64,000 nucleotides of DNA from Cyprinodon diabolis (GCA_030533445.1 CM060064.1:20915626-20979625), one strand, 5' to 3'. Shown: positions 25,467-39,177, counted from the stretch's first letter. Translations and numbers: made by a program. The notes: generated from the sequence alone by a model not told the origin.

Positions 25467-26127
25467 CAAGATTAAAAAATTCTTAGTTTTAAGTTTTCTT
25501 CTCTCAGTATGAGTTGCCTCATCAAACACTGGTCTCTGCTCTGTGCAATCCTTAATCAACCTGGGAATCGAGCAGTTCTGCCACCAGCAGATATCTCAGA
25601 GCATCTGATGAGTACATCAACATTGGTTGGTGTCTTTGAGATTAGAGATGTTTTAGCGTCCCTCATACTAACTGGTAAATTATCACGAACTGGAATGGAA
25701 AAAAAAAATTCAGGCCAGGATTTTTTTTTCAAAACTGAGGCCACCACAACCTGATTAACAGAAAATAAATTGACCAACTGAAATTAACATTCTAAGTTAT
25801 CTATTTGAAATCATAAATTAATGAATGAACTGTTTAATTTAATAATAGTTACACCTTACTCTAAAAGCATAGCCTAAGAGATCAGGAAAGAAACAATAAA
25901 GTCTGTGGAGCAAAGCAGCAGGTTCCATCACAGCTTCATCCCTGACCCTTCGAGAGTTTTGGAGTCAGATGACCCCCTCAAGGTCCTGCCTCACACACCA
26001 TCCATCATCCTTCTCCATCACCCAGGACAGTGCTGATTACTGATTCTGTCCCAGAGGTTAACATCCTTGTCCTTTTTTTTATATACAATTAAACATTTTT
26101 CAACCAGATTTGAATTATGCAATATAT
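25467..26127. other. AT-rich non-coding stretch
   Basis: Nothing recognised; two overlapping short frames on opposite strands at 25509-25777 have no family signal. Confidence 0.45.
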
Positions 26128-26258
26128 AGCATGTGTATACTGGCAACCTGACCAGGGTTACCCTGCATCTCGCCTGTAGACAGCTGGAGATGGGCACCAG
26201 CACCCCTTGCGACCCCAGCTGCAATAAAGTGTTATGGAACATGGATGGATGGATGGCA
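26128..26258 (+). repeat. LINE 3' tail ending in (GGAT)n
   Basis: The text ggcaacctgaccagggttac, then cagctggagatgggcaccag, then ccttgcgaccccagctgc and a terminal atggatggatgg is a plus-strand 3' end of the family at 7853-8250. Confidence 0.7.
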
Positions 26259-29200
26259 TGTGTACAACTCCATGTTTTTGTGATTATTTGCTTTTTTAAT
26301 TCATATCTTCTTTTAGTTTTCTAGATTTATTACATTTCTGAGAACACTGCTTTCTTCTTTTCATATCTTTCTTTGGGATTTGCAAAAAAAAAAAAATCAA
26401 AAAATCTTATCCAGATATATTTAGGTGATGCAGACCTGAAAGTCAGCAAAGTGAAGCAGTTTTATGGTCCAAAATTGTGACTAAAGGTTCCTGCTCTTAC
26501 TCCTAACTGCTGCTGTCGAACACTTCCTTGACAGCGGAGCTCTTACAGTTCTAGTGCTGCTCACCGTACTGGATCTTCTTTCTTTTCTTTTCTTAAAAAA
26601 AAATTTATCAAACATGCACCTAGAGTTCCATCAATTCAGATTCACTTGTTGACTCTTTATATACTCTGGAAATGTTCATATAACAGCAAATATGTTTTTA
26701 ACCCTTTCAGGATCTTTTATTGTTAAGTAAAATTTTAATAAAATTATATAATACAAGGATTTAAAAATCTGTGGATTTTGAGATGTGTTCACCAAAAATC
26801 TGAATTCATGGACATTGCAGCAATGAACAAATCACAGCCTAACATTAATTTTGTCCTTTGTAAAAATACTCTTTTTTATTGTTATTAATTTAGTTTTTGA
26901 CCTTTAGGTTCCTCAAAGTTAGCAGCCACCCAGTACTCACTGTACTGGGAGGCTGCTCAACCAGCACTCCAGAAACAGAAATGAAGGGACAAGGAGGTGT
27001 TTCATCTGCTTCCTAATGCTGTTCAGTTTAGGGGAACAGAGACCTGAGTAAAATGAACAAATGTTAAGCAAGCATTATTCAAATAGAGCCACTGGTCCCG
27101 CCTGATCTAGAACCAGCTTCCAAGCCAGGCCAGCAGTTATGCAAGTCAGTAGGAGATTTCCCAGCTCTACTGATGGCCAGTCCACCCCTGCCTCAGCTCA
27201 TGGGACCTCTGCTCAGCTAAGCTATATTTATAATAAAGTCCCCAAGAACATGATATACAGCACCTAAGATTAAAAAGATAATAACAGTTGCTTATATTTT
27301 TAAAACAAAACCCTACTTACAAAAAACAGGACAACTCCTTCAATTCTTCCCACTTTATTGCTTAACATTGAAAAATACTTAATATGATATGTATCCTTAA
27401 CTCTTTTTGTATTTTTGATTATACATTAATTGTTCACTCACAGAGGCACTGATGTCTAAACTAAGGGGAGAAAAATGACTGGTCTAGAATATTTAATTGG
27501 AACTAAACAAAAGCGAGATGACATGTAGGACTCTACTGTCTCACTCAGGAAGGATTTTGAAAAATGTGTTTCTCTTCTTGTTGACATTTAAATAAATAGT
27601 TTGTGAATAACGTCCCTGTGCAGAAGATCAATACTGCTTGCATATTGGGCTTTTAAATAAAGAGCAAGAGGAGAGTTTAAGGGCTCAGCCTTAAGACTTG
27701 TTACAAGGAGAAACAGCGGCAACAATATTAAATTATATAAATATTATAAAACACATTTTCTTTATTATTGAGTTTAGTGAGCCAAGAACTAATTGAAACC
27801 GATTTTAGTTTAAATGGAGAAATGCTAACCCTAAATTATGTTGGAATAATGATCAACTTTTCTCACCTTAACATGAAAAAAACTTTTTGCTGAATTTTTG
27901 GAAGAGTAGCCAACTGCGACCTTCACTTTTATTGGCACCCCTGATACAAATTTGCAAATAGCTCAAAGTAAATGCATCTTATATATGTAATGTGAAAATG
28001 TCCTCCAGAGATGGCTTTCCTTTCTTTAATTTCCTTTTCACCATGGTTTCAGCTTTCTCAAATATATCTCAAATTATAGAGTGTAGCTTGCAGAGCAGAT
28101 ATGTGTAACCTAAAGCTAGATGCTATTTGCTTTTAGTTATTTTCCGAGTTCATCACATCGGCACAGATCTACATTGAATAACTGTAACATTTATGTATTT
28201 TTCATTTGAATAATGGCCAATAGAAGCTGACCACTTTATTACATTATATCAGAGAAAAACAGATGACAGGATTGCAAAGAAGTATTTCCTCTATGATTGT
28301 GTATATAAACATATCAAATAAAAAATTATTCCAATGTCATAAAAACACAACACATATGCTTCTGTACATCTTTACCAGAAAGCTAGGTTTAAAAATCCAA
28401 AATATGTTTAAAGAAAATCTCCTTAAGTGTAGAATATTTTAGTCTTAAACAACAGGTTGAAACAATCTGTGCAATACAATTTGGCCATGTTGCCATGGGA
28501 TGCATGAAAATGATAGTTTTCAACTTTATTTTCCTAATAGATACATGTTTTGAATAACTACTATAAAACACCCAGAAAACAGCCCTTAAATATCTAAAGA
28601 GTAATCTCAAGTCAGATGCTAACTTCTGGATCATTAACCAGCCTTGTATTTGCTCATAGTCCCCAATCCCTTTATTATTTCAATTACAAAAAGCAATAGA
28701 AAACCATTTTGGGCACAAAATAAACACTCTCTTCATAATTTTCCACAGCCAGAGTGCTTGTGGCGCCTTGTAAAACATTGGGCGGCTTGGCAGTTTGCCA
28801 AATCAAAAACATCCAGTGGATGAAGGTCCAACTCATAAGAATGTCACCTTGGTGAAACAAATGAGCCATGAAAAAACAATCTAAAGTGTGCGAGCACTTT
28901 TTGAGTTCATTTCTTATTCACTATAAAGCATTTCAGGTTTTCCATGCTTAATAAGGTAAAAATGTTAAGCTCACAGCTAAATCAAAAGCACAAAAGGTAG
29001 AATATGATGCAAAACATAAGTCAAGCTTTTCTCTATTATTGCATACAGAAAATTTCAACGAGGATAGATAAATGACAAAGTTATAGAGAAAATGATGCAG
29101 TGCAAAGAAAGAATGAGTTGAAAAAATCTATATGTCTCTACGTGTCTCAAACTTTTCAAAAGTGTGGTTGATTTATGTCCAAGGTTGTCGCAAAGCCACT

Positions 29201-29842
29201 TAAATGTAAAAAAACTGCATTTATAACATTTATCATAATTTCGCATTCACTGAATAGAGTTTAAACAACAAAATCCATTAGTTATTGAGTTTACAGCCAG
29301 GGCCATTCCTAACACTACAGGTTTTTGTTGATTATATTTGATTGAACTACTGATGAATTCATTTGATTACATAAAATAATGATTAAGAATGCCAGCTTAA
29401 AAGACTCTTTACTTCGACTCATTTAACTTAAAAGAATGAACATAATTATTTTAAAAACAAGATAATAAAAGATTGATGACAAATGCACAAAAGTCTGAAA
29501 TCAACAGACATCTTGTACAATTTTGTCCTTTAAACACAATAATGTTTAAATGCCAATAAAAAAAATAGAAGTACTCCTTCTTCTGTTCCTAAAATAGACA
29601 AACTTCTGTGTCATATCACCATACATTTATCAATATATTACCTAGCTGGAAAAAAGTATCAATGACTACCACAAATTAATAGAAGTAGCTTGTTCTTATC
29701 TTACCCAATAGCCATTTAGCACTGCTTCTCTCCCTCCGGTTGTTTTTAACCCAGGTATAGATAGACCCGGTGTCATCGGGTGAGAGGTGTGCCGTAGGAG
29801 TGGCCATCTTAGGTCAGACCAAGCTGCCATCGGAGACTATGG
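26259..29842. other. Long stretch without a recognised gene
   Basis: AT-rich, with a less AT-rich patch near 26900-27200. No coding exon, RNA gene or paired termini were identified. Confidence 0.45.
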
Positions 29843-29890
29843 GTACTGAGGCTGCATCCTCCAAGGACCAGGTCTACTTCTCACTACTGT
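29843..29890. repeat. Decayed relative of the 34197 MITE
   Basis: The string gctgcatcctccaaggacca followed by ggtctac closely matches gacgcatcctccaaggacgc then ggtctac at 34218-34244. Only this short block is recognisable. Confidence 0.35.
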
Positions 29891-31244
29891 TCTGTGTGGT
29901 AATAACATTTTCGAGCAGTTTCAGCTGAAGTACAGTCATGGTGGAAAAAAACTAAAATAAAATGAGCCTGTGTCTTCAGAGTTTTACAGACAGGATTGTT
30001 CTCGGTTGGATTAATATGAATTACGCAACATGCTCTGCAGCGTTCTATGAATATAATACCAACCTAAAACATTCAGTCTCATCTAAAAGCGACTCTTTTA
30101 CCTCCGCTTCATCTTTTCTGTTGCCTTGATACGGCTTGCTCCAGCAATCAGGTCAGCCACTGATCGGGCCTATTCATCATGGGCTGCTTGAGGAGATACT
30201 GCAAGCTGGCAGAGGTGAGAAGAGGAGGACGTGTGTCCTATCTGAAGGTCTCTCTTTCTTGCCAATCCCCATAACCACTCAAGGATAATGAATTCCCCCA
30301 TCCTTCCTCTTTAACCTCCCTGTATGGCCAGGTTACAAATCCCAAACTCATTATAATGAGATAACCAGAAAGTGGGAGAAGTCTCCGATACCCAGACAGT
30401 GTATTTGTCTCTCAGCAGGGCTGTGTGAGTGCAGCTTAGGGGGTAGCTATAGTCTTGTTTGTAAGGTACTTTTGTTGAAACAAGGTTTTACTTAGAGATG
30501 GCGTGAGGAAAAGTAGACAACATGTATTGCTTCTGCCAAATTAACATTTTCTACTGTGAATATTAGGATTGCCTTTGCATTGCATCATCTTTGTTACAAA
30601 CACTTGTTCTTGTTCGTATAAGAAACTAGACGAAGATTTATTTTTGTCGGAAGTGACGTTGTGGTGAAAAAACGTTTTCAAATAATGATCTGTATAGCAG
30701 TCCCTGATTAATCATCACTCAGCAACCTGTTGTATTTAGGGCCATGCATTTTTTTTTGCAATGACATTTCATGTAGAGGAGAGACTACTTTTCCGGTCTG
30801 TCTGTGTCATGTGACACTCTTTGTGCTGAGTAAAGTATTTTGATATTTCTTGAGACTCAGTTTTTTCTTCAGGCAAACTTGGCAAATTTTCCTGGTGTTT
30901 CTGTAAATAAAGCATGTTATTACACTTCTCAACAAGCCGCAAGTGCTGTTATTGACCCCTCCCTTCTCCCTCAGCATTCACTGGCAATTCAGTCCATGTG
31001 CAGCACGGCCTCCCAGCTGCAATCTGAACATGAGATGTTTTTTGGTCCACGTCCAAACAGCAAAGCTCTTGCTGTTTGATATTGCTTGCTGCTCTAATTG
31101 CTGTTGGCTGTGAAGTTAAGTATAAGATTAAAAAATAAACAGACTTGAAATGAAGAATCTTAAGAAACTCTAAAAATAGATTAGAAGTAAAATAACAGGA
31201 TTGACAGGAGAAAAACAATTTGTAGTTGAAAACATACACATCTA
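29891..31244. other. Non-coding stretch
   Basis: No gene established. A short ATG-led string (MGCLRRYCKLAE) at about 30179 runs to a donor-like gtgaga, but no partner exon is visible, so it is not called. Confidence 0.4.
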
Positions 31245-32495
31245 TAGCCTTTGAAAATTAAGCTGATTAGTCAGTCATTTCATTTGGATGGTATTAAATT
31301 GATCTCAGATACTGTAATAAAGTAAAAAAATGTTGGTGTTATTTTTTTTTATCAGGACCTGTCATTTAAAACCCATATCAAATAGGTTTCTAAAATTTAC
31401 TTCTTTCATCTGTGGAGTATTGCAAAAATTAAAAATCTCCTGTCCAGGGGTGATGCTGAGAAACTAGTCCATGCATTTGTTACTTCAAGGCTGGACTATT
31501 GTAATTCTTTACTATCAGGAAGTCCACAAACTGTATTAAATCCCTTTAGCTGATCCAAAATGCTGCAGCTGGAGTTCTGATGAAAATTAAAAAGTGAGAT
31601 CATATCTATCCTATCTTAGCTACTCTTCATTGGCTTCCTGTTAAATCCAGAATAGAATTTAAAATCCTCCTTCTCACATATAAAGCCTCAAATGGCCAAG
31701 CTTAATATGCAGGTTTACTAGTGGTTCCTAGAATTTCTAAAAGTAGAATGGGAGGCAGATCTTTCAGTTATCTGGCTCCTCTCCTGTGGAACCAACTACC
31801 AGTTTTAGTCCGTGAGGCAGACACCCTGTCTATTTTTAAGGGAAGGCTAAAAACTTTCCTTTTTGATAAAGCTTATAGTTCCAGTGGCTCAGGTTATCCT
31901 GAGCTATCTCTATAGTTATGCTGCTATAGGCTTAGACTGCTGAAGGACATAGGTACCCCTTTTTTATCATTCTATCTTTTCTTCCATTCTGCAGAATTTG
32001 CTTTAGTAGTTCGATCTCTAACATTATGCTCTCTCTGCTTTTCCTCATAGTAGTTTCATCTGGTCTGTTCCTGTTTGGCTGTGACACCATCCTGGAGAGA
32101 AATATCACCCGTGCTGCTGCCAGAAACACCTTTGTTTAAAGATGTTGGTGATCGGCCTGTTTTTCAGTGTAATCCAGTTTCTCTGACTGTGACTGGCTGG
32201 ATATGCTCCCTTCATCTTCTTACATGGGAGCTGGCTCAGAGCTCATCTGCCTGGCTGTGTGTTTCCTGGACAGGGCTCCTGTTGGAGCTGGTTTACAGTT
32301 GCCTTTTATATCTCGGCTTCTTTGTTTACGTCTGCTTCTGTCTCCTTAAACCCCAGCCGGCCTCGGCAGATGGCCGTTCACACTGAGCTCAGTTCTGCCG
32401 GAGGTTTCCTCTTGTAAAAGAAAGTTTTTTCTCTCCACTGTCACTACAAGCATGCTTAGTGTGAGGGACTGCCTTTGAGTCAAGTCTGGAAAATC
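31245..32495 (+). mobile_element. LINE copy 2 (CR1/L2/Rex1 group), truncated and decayed
   Basis: Plus-strand homologue of the LINE at 18369-21190. It begins inside the C-terminal part of the reverse transcriptase (counterpart of [10 protein letters not shown]) and runs through [20 protein letters not shown] and FDKAYS into the 3' UTR. It has in-frame stops and small indels, for example near 31327 and 31545, and ends at about 32495 without the tail seen in the first copy. Confidence 0.85.
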
Positions 32496-33846
32496 TGTCC
32501 TGTTTAAATGTTTAATAGGATGCCCAATGGTGGTTTTTATGCATACAAAGGTATTTAATCTCCAAAACTAATAAATATCCTTGCTTGCCACAAATAGTAT
32601 TTTCCTGTTCCAAGAACCCATTACCTGAATATTTCCTTTTTCCTCTTCTTCCCAAAAATTTCCTTTTTTTCCCCCCTTCAAAAGCCTCCAGATGGCTCAA
32701 GCTCTTTTTGTTGAGGCCCATCAGCATGCTTTCCGCGGTTATCTCTCCTCACTGATGCACACTATTTGATTACCAGTGCACCTACAGCACTGGTTTCGAT
32801 TTTCAGACTGAACGTTTTGAGCGATTTTTCCACACTTGTTTCGTTGAAAATGAGAAGTCATTTTAAGTCTTCCTTCAGAGTCAATACCACTGATGTCATT
32901 ACAGTTTCCTATAAAACTATTTGAATGATAAAATGGTTTAAACAACTTTTGTGCTTCTTCTTTCAGCAGCACAGAAAAATGCTTGTACTTTAAATGTTTG
33001 GATTTATGTTTTATTTTTCATTTATAACTCTGAGTGTAATTCTTTGGGTTTTGAAATTGGATAGGCAGAGTTAGTGACTTTTTGAATGATTACCTCAATG
33101 CTGTGGATTAGCACAGAAATTGTTACAGAAATTTCAGCATAAGTAGAAAGATGATAAAAGGAACATGTTGGTATACAGTTTATTTCCTCAGCTTTCCTAA
33201 ATGGACTTTCTGTTCCTCAAAGGCGAGAAAATGTTCAACTTGGCAATGCTCCCTGAGCCTCTACTTTACATTTTAGAACTGCTTACTTGGCAACAATTCA
33301 AGCAACCCAGAGAGATTTTGTTTTGAATGATGCCATGAATCTAGATTTGAACTTTCCAGGGGTATATTGCATAGTTTTCACTCTAAAACAAAAGAAGAGA
33401 GTTTGAAACTTCTCCCATCAGTACTTTTTCTTCAACAAATGCAATGCATCAAATTAATCAGCAGCCACACAGAATGCAATGCCTTCTAATTTCAAATGAC
33501 TCACTAATGTTTAGGAGGGGTGGTATTTTTCTTAAAACAAAAATTGATAAAATTAAAGGAGATAAAACTTTTTATATCTTAATATACTGTTCAGATGTAT
33601 AAATATTTGTCCTGTTTGTCATACACATTTTGTATAGCTTCAGCTTAGGATTTATTCAGCACAAAACCAAATATAAATAAACACAGTGACAGGTATTGGG
33701 TGCTTTTAGGTTTCTGCTGCAAAGGTGATTCTGTCATCTACAGGTCAATCTGTCAGGGTTGGGTGGAAGTTGGTTGAGGAATGTGTGAATTGAAGTTGTA
33801 GAGAGAGTTACACTCTAAGTTTTGTATTTGTAGGATAAAAAAAACA
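32496..33846. other. AT-rich non-coding stretch
   Basis: No recognised gene or element. Confidence 0.45.
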
Positions 33847-34196
33847 AAGTGTCAGGGTTTGTTTGTGGATTGTGGACCCAAAAGCAGAGGCAGGCAAGCA
33901 GAGGTAAATTTTTTGTTGATTTAATGAAGAGAACTGAAAAACAAAGCCCAAAACCACAGATAACAGGAATCCAAAAACCAAATGAAGACAAAGTCCAAAA
34001 AACAAACGAGAAACCAGAAGTCCAAAAATTCAAAGATCTTAAAAAAAAAGAAAACACAAGTAAAAACTTTACCAAAAACCTAGGAGTCATCAGGGGAAGA
34101 ACTGTAACCAGGAGGGAGGCTCAGAGAGACGAGTAGGAGGAAGACTGATGAGGTTAGATGAGGACCCAGCAAAGAAGAACAGAACAGAGAGAGTAT

Positions 34197-35225
34197 GGCT
34201 CTGTTCGAAAACCTGGGACGCATCCTCCAAGGACGCGGTCTACCTAGACTGGATCCTTCGAAGTCCTTGAAAATAAGGAGACCGGAAGAGTTTTGGCTGT
34301 GAATTCGAACCGGTCTACCCTTCGGCGGTTTTACCGCCGTATGCTCTGTTGCTTAGCAACCGTGATAGTTGACACACAAAGCAGGAAAAGAATGAAAACC
34401 AAAGTTTGTTTATTTATTTATTTTTTATTATAAAGTGAACAAAGACTACACTCACAAGAATCCAGAGTGGAATAAAGGTTCCAACCACCGGGAGCAAGAA
34501 CAAATAAAATCAAATGTAATGATAGAAACCTTAGTCAGTTAAATAAAATGCAGCTTTCATTCTGCACATCTCTGATGTTTCTGCTATTTTCAAACATCCA
34601 TTACTGTAAAAATGTCCATAGCTGCATATTGGTTATTTCTTCTCCAGTTTTATATTGTTAAAACACTTTACAGAATTGTATTTTTTTATATTTTAACTCT
34701 TCCCTATTATGTTATTCTTCGACATTTTTCAAAGGTCCATATTTGTATGACCATTTTTAATAATCTTTCTGCTGCTATAGATTTCCCCATTGAGTGACTA
34801 TAAAGGGATTTTCTATTCTATAAAAGGGGTAGAAATATATAAGTAAATCTAAACAATGTATGTACAAATATATCTCCAAAATCTCTAATATTCAACAACA
34901 AAAAATACTTAGTTAAGCATAATATGCAAGGAGCAATAAAAAAATCTAACTCCTATCAGATTTATAGTTCCCACTCTGCAGATCTATTAGAATCTGCAAT
35001 TACAGCCGAACTCATTTATACAGTAACAGATTAAAACCTTTAGATAAACCAAACATTACCGCCACATATCTGACTCAATAAACATTAAAACAACTATTTT
35101 CATTCATTTCAGACGGAACTATTCACAGACTTGTATCTTATTAAACTGAACTTCCAATTTTCACCACTGTTCAGCGCTTCGAATCTGGCATTCTAAGGAC
35201 GCGTCCTAGGTTTTCGAACAGAGCA
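34197..35225. mobile_element. Harbinger-like MITE
   Basis: A 1,029-bp element with inverted ends: left GGCTCTGTTCGAAAACCTGG, right (reversed) TGCTCTGTTCGAAAACCTAG, both continuing GACGC. It is flanked by TAT (34194-34196 and 35226-35228). A 3-bp AT-rich target duplication fits PIF/Harbinger. The interior is AT-rich, with no transposase. The superfamily call rests on target size and terminus style only. Confidence 0.7.
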
Positions 35226-35383
35226 TATTTGTAGGAGACTGAAACAAAGAGAGGGTTAACGAGCAGATTAGGAGCAGGTGTGAGTAGAGCAGAAACAAGA
35301 AAAGAGCAAGAGAAAAAAGGAGACACAAGAGGGCAGGAGACGCCAACAAATAAAAAACCTGATAACTGAATATAACCAGAAAG

Positions 35384-35750
35384 AACAAAATAAGAATTAA
35401 ACCACTAAGATTATGAAACATGGAGTAAAGAAAAACTGAACACTCAAAAGAAAAACATGACAGAACCAAGACTGAAATAGCAACTAAGAATAAACAAGAG
35501 AACACAGCAAAATAAAAATAAAACCACTAACACTAGAAAACAAGGAGAAAAGCAAAACTGAACACTAAAAATAAAATAAAGCAGAACCAAGACTTAGACA
35601 GTAACTGAATAAAACCCAAGGATCACAACAAAATAGGAATTAAACAATAAAAACCTATAAAACAAAGAGCAAAGCTAAACTGAATATCAAAAGAAAAACA
35701 TAGCAGAAACAGAAACCTAACTCAAAGACAAAGGTAACTGAAAGGCCAAC
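35384..35750. repeat. Tandem repeat, about 3 units of ~121 bp
   Basis: Three successive units begin near 35384, 35506 and 35628, each with aacaaaataRRaattaaa-like text, then gcaaaactgaacact-like text, then gcagaaccaagac-like text. Divergence between units is moderate, so the array is not recent. Confidence 0.7.
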
Positions 35751-37499
35751 ACATTTTCAGTCCAAAGTTGTCAAATAATGATGCCAGTTAGCTTCATATC
35801 AGTATGTTTTTTATTCTGTTTTAGCGTGCTAAATTAGCTTGGTAGCTTTGTTGGCTAAAATAGAATCAGATCATCCTCCGTCAGATTTTCATGGTCACTA
35901 ACCTGTGTTTCCTCTCACCAGAGTTACCTGCCTCAGACGCCCTAGCCGCTGCTCCTGCAGATCTGCAACATGTTTGTCAATGGATTAATAACCACATTTA
36001 AGGAATCCCACTGTCTGTCTTGCCTGAATACTGGGTCCCTCTGTTATGATTCACTACAACTACAACCTTTATGAACTCTACGCATCAGTTAGTGACAAGA
36101 TGGGTATCGCCGTCTTGACAATATCTGACGGGTTGGTATTGAGACTTAATTAGAAGAGCACAGGTTAAAATAAGACAATGAGTAGCTGAGAGAAGGTGAA
36201 GATACTTAACTAAAAACAGACTGGTGTGATGTGACATTTTGTTATTATAGTCGAAAAAATTATGCAGTCATTTGTTTCATTGTCTTGTATATTATGTTCT
36301 ATTTAATATTGTTTTAATTTAATTGTTAATTTCTATGTGCTGTTCTTCTGAAGCGAAAATCTGTCAACGGTCCCATATGAATTAAAAGTTCACATTTTCA
36401 TATAAAACAGAGTTCCTTGCCCATTTTTCTAACAATGCGATAAGTGTATCTTGACAAAATCTAAATAGAAGTGTCTGAGGAAACCAAAAACTAGTTGAAG
36501 TCGGCGGTGGGGGTTTGGATTTCCCAGTTCTGTGAATAAGTCTGATAGATGGTGCCAAGCCTGACTGAGCGACATGGTAACTGAACCACTGAAAGGGTTG
36601 ATTTAAAAAAAAAAGAAAAAATAAATCTCTGCAGGACTGTCACCCTTTGCTTAAGCCATTTTACTCCCTTTCTGCTCTGTCGAAAAAGTACTTTCACACT
36701 TGGTTAAAGAGAGTTTTTAGTGCTAAAAAGAAAGGAAAAATCAACATGATCCCAATTAACTTTCAATAATTCCTGTCAGAAAACTATGGAAAACAGCTGT
36801 TGCAGGATGTTTTTTCATTTGTTCTAAAAATAGTTTTGTTTTCAAGATTGAATCTATTTCATAAACTACTACACAAATATTAAATAAAACTGCTTTTCAC
36901 AATGGCACACTTTTAGACTAGGCATAAAAATGTGCTATTGAATTGTATTGGTGCAGTGTTTTTTATTTCTTAATAGGAAGAAGGTTATTACATTTATCAA
37001 GGGGCAAAGATAACAAAACGAAGAGAAATAAATAACTTAAGAAATATATGAAATGTAAAAACAACTTGGTATAATTTCTTTACTGCTACTCCTGCATATT
37101 TTTGTTGTGTTCATGTATTATTACTTTTATCTTTGGTTGATGTATGGATGTTAAACGTACATGTCTCCTTTTTTCTGTATGGATGTTCTGCAAAGTTGAG
37201 ACAGAAGTTGTCTGAGAGTTTGAAGGTTGTTATTAAGATTCTGTGGTGTAAGGCAGCCCACACTCACTGTAAATGTCAGTGAGATATTTTATTTCTTGGC
37301 AAAAGGTATGTTTATTTTTAATAGTTAAGATAATGTATTTTTATGTTGTTTGGTTCACGTTTTGCAAATGTGTAAAATGATTGCATTATTTTTTTGTGTT
37401 GAGTTATTTCTTGTTGAAAGTTATCGCGAGATTTGCATTTACGTGAAAGGCGACGTGTCTTGAATAAACTTAGAAGGCGCAGAAGCTTGGAACAGAGCT
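35751..37499. other. Non-coding stretch
   Basis: No gene recognised. The last 100 bp before 37500 contains CpGs (atcgcgagatttgcatttac, gtgaaaggcgacgtgtcttg) and could be promoter or 5' UTR of the candidate at 37500, or part of an unrecognised LTR. Confidence 0.4.
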
Positions 37500-37931
37500 A
37501 TGTGGAGCAGCCTTGTGTTTACTGTAACTGTCAAGGTATTTGTAGTTATGTTTGTAATATTTTTGCAATGTTATTGGTTATGGTGTTTTAATTACTTAAT
37601 ATTTTAATTTAGAGTGGACGAGGAAGAATTAAACTGTTAAAGACCTCCGAAGTGGCAGGCGGTCACGAGGTAACTTCTGTTAAAGCACGTGTCACCTAAT
37701 TGTCTGTAAATGTATCGATATCTAAAACTTTGTCTTCTATTTCTGTAGTTTTCACGGCGTTTCATAAAGAGCCCGTCTAAAGGAAGCCGTGCCAGTGTTG
37801 TCACTTTGGAGTTACACTCACCATACTCTGCTCATTTCTTTCATGAATTAAGTTTTGTCCAATGGCAATATGTGTTATCTTATACTAAGATATCACCTTC
37901 TCCAAACTTGTCTTTGACTAATGGTTTGTGA
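37500..37931 (+). CDS. Candidate three-exon small gene, unknown
   Basis: I do not recognise this protein. Three segments join in one frame across consensus splice sites: 37500-37535 (ATG start, then caag|gtattt), 37613-37669 (ttttaatttag| ... cacgag|gtaact) and 37749-37931 (ttctatttctgtag| ... TGA). The first two are exact multiples of three, the third is open for 60 codons, and the total is 91 residues. The product would be basic at its middle (SGRGRIKLLK, FSRRFIKSPSKGSR). No domain, signal peptide or membrane segment is evident. Chance is a real possibility, since an open stretch of this size is not rare, and the segment could also be part of an unrecognised retroelement. Confidence 0.25.
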
Positions 37932-38176
37932 AAAATATCCATGTACACTCGTGGATTTACTATAGGCTATGACTGATATCTTCCTTAGTCCTTTCCCTGA
38001 CATATCAATGATAACAATATTATAAATGACCGTTTTTTTTTCTTTTTTCTGGAAGTCTGAATATCACCTTCCTCAGCCACATCTCAACAACACATTTTTA
38101 TTCCGCCCTCGTCCTTTACTTATTTGAATGTAAATCCCATTTCTCAGTCATAAAATCTAGCCTCCATATATAAACA

Positions 38177-38252
<76 letters not shown>

Positions 38253-39177
38253 TTTTTTTTTCTTTTCTACTAGCTTCTGTGCTGTTACATATTCATGTTT
38301 TCTGTGTATTCAGGTGGGGTCATCCCCAAACCACTCCCCTTAATTTAGTTTAGCTTATTGCATCTTCATAACTGCAGCACTTTGATTGGATAACACCTGC
38401 CTCATATCTGCTCCAGAAAACATTACATCAATTGCCATTTTAACCCACTCGCCACTGAATTCTTCTGTTACTACTATTCTGCTTTTAGCTCTTTGATTCA
38501 TCCTCCTCAAAATTGCCCAGTTGCTGTAAGGTGGTCAAAATTATTTTTCATTAAAGGTCTCTCTACATAATCCGACTTACCTTGCATTGTTGAATGCTCC
38601 ACATCAGACTAATCACAACATTTAAATTGGTTGTGTGGAAGATTTTGAATATCCATCAAAAACAAACATGAAACTGACAAAATCAGACTCAATAGAAAAG
38701 TTTGGAAGAAATGTGAAAACAGCACATCAGGCTGAGTTTTAAACACTAACATTAGTATCTGACTTTTATCTTAATGCTATTGATAAACTCAAGGGCAATT
38801 TTATAATTTTTAAAGGAATCTGGAAAGATGCTGGGCACCGTTAGCTAAAAATGTGAAACATATAATGAGGTCAAACCTTTCCTCTAATAAATCTGCAATT
38901 AGAGACTGACTGAAGCTCAATTTCAGATTTAAGAAAATAATTCTATTTATATATGAAACAAGATTAAAATTCAGTTCTTTTTAAAGTTAAAAATAATTAG
39001 ACAAAGAAGGCAATACAGGGTGAAAAACGGAAGTATTTTACACATTGTTATGTTTTTAAAGCAGTGATTTTTTTCTGGGAAATCTTTACATCTTTACGCC
39101 TTTGTGGAAACAGTACATTTCCAGCCTCAAAACAAATATTAAAACCTCACCTAGTTATGGGTAACTTGTCGACATGG
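37932..39177. other. AT-rich non-coding stretch
   Basis: Apart from the AT microsatellite at 38178-38252 nothing is recognised. Confidence 0.45.
38178..38252. repeat. (AT)n microsatellite
   Basis: About 75 bp of AT dinucleotides with one CA interruption near 38238, followed by a T run. Confidence 0.95.

Larger units (their letters stand above)
33847..35750. repeat. Interspersed repeat split by a MITE
   Basis: The A-rich text aacaaacgagaaaccagaag and similar strings, starting with gtcagggtttgtttgtggat, is of a kind found repeatedly in fish genomes in retroelement-derived repeats. It is interrupted by the Harbinger-like element at 34197-35225 and resumes at 35229 (ttgtaggagactgaaacaaa). The right part contains a tandem array (35384-35750). 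Superfamily is not certain; a similar-looking segment begins near 63737. Confidence 0.45.

Noticed and set aside
30179..30216. Possible first coding exon MGCLRRYCKLAE followed by gtgaga
   Set aside because: Too short, no recognised family and no partner exon in frame within reach.
32075..32386. 103-codon plus-strand frame as a host gene
   Set aside because: It lies in the 3' UTR of LINE copy 2 and aligns with the same region of LINE copy 1, so it belongs to the element.
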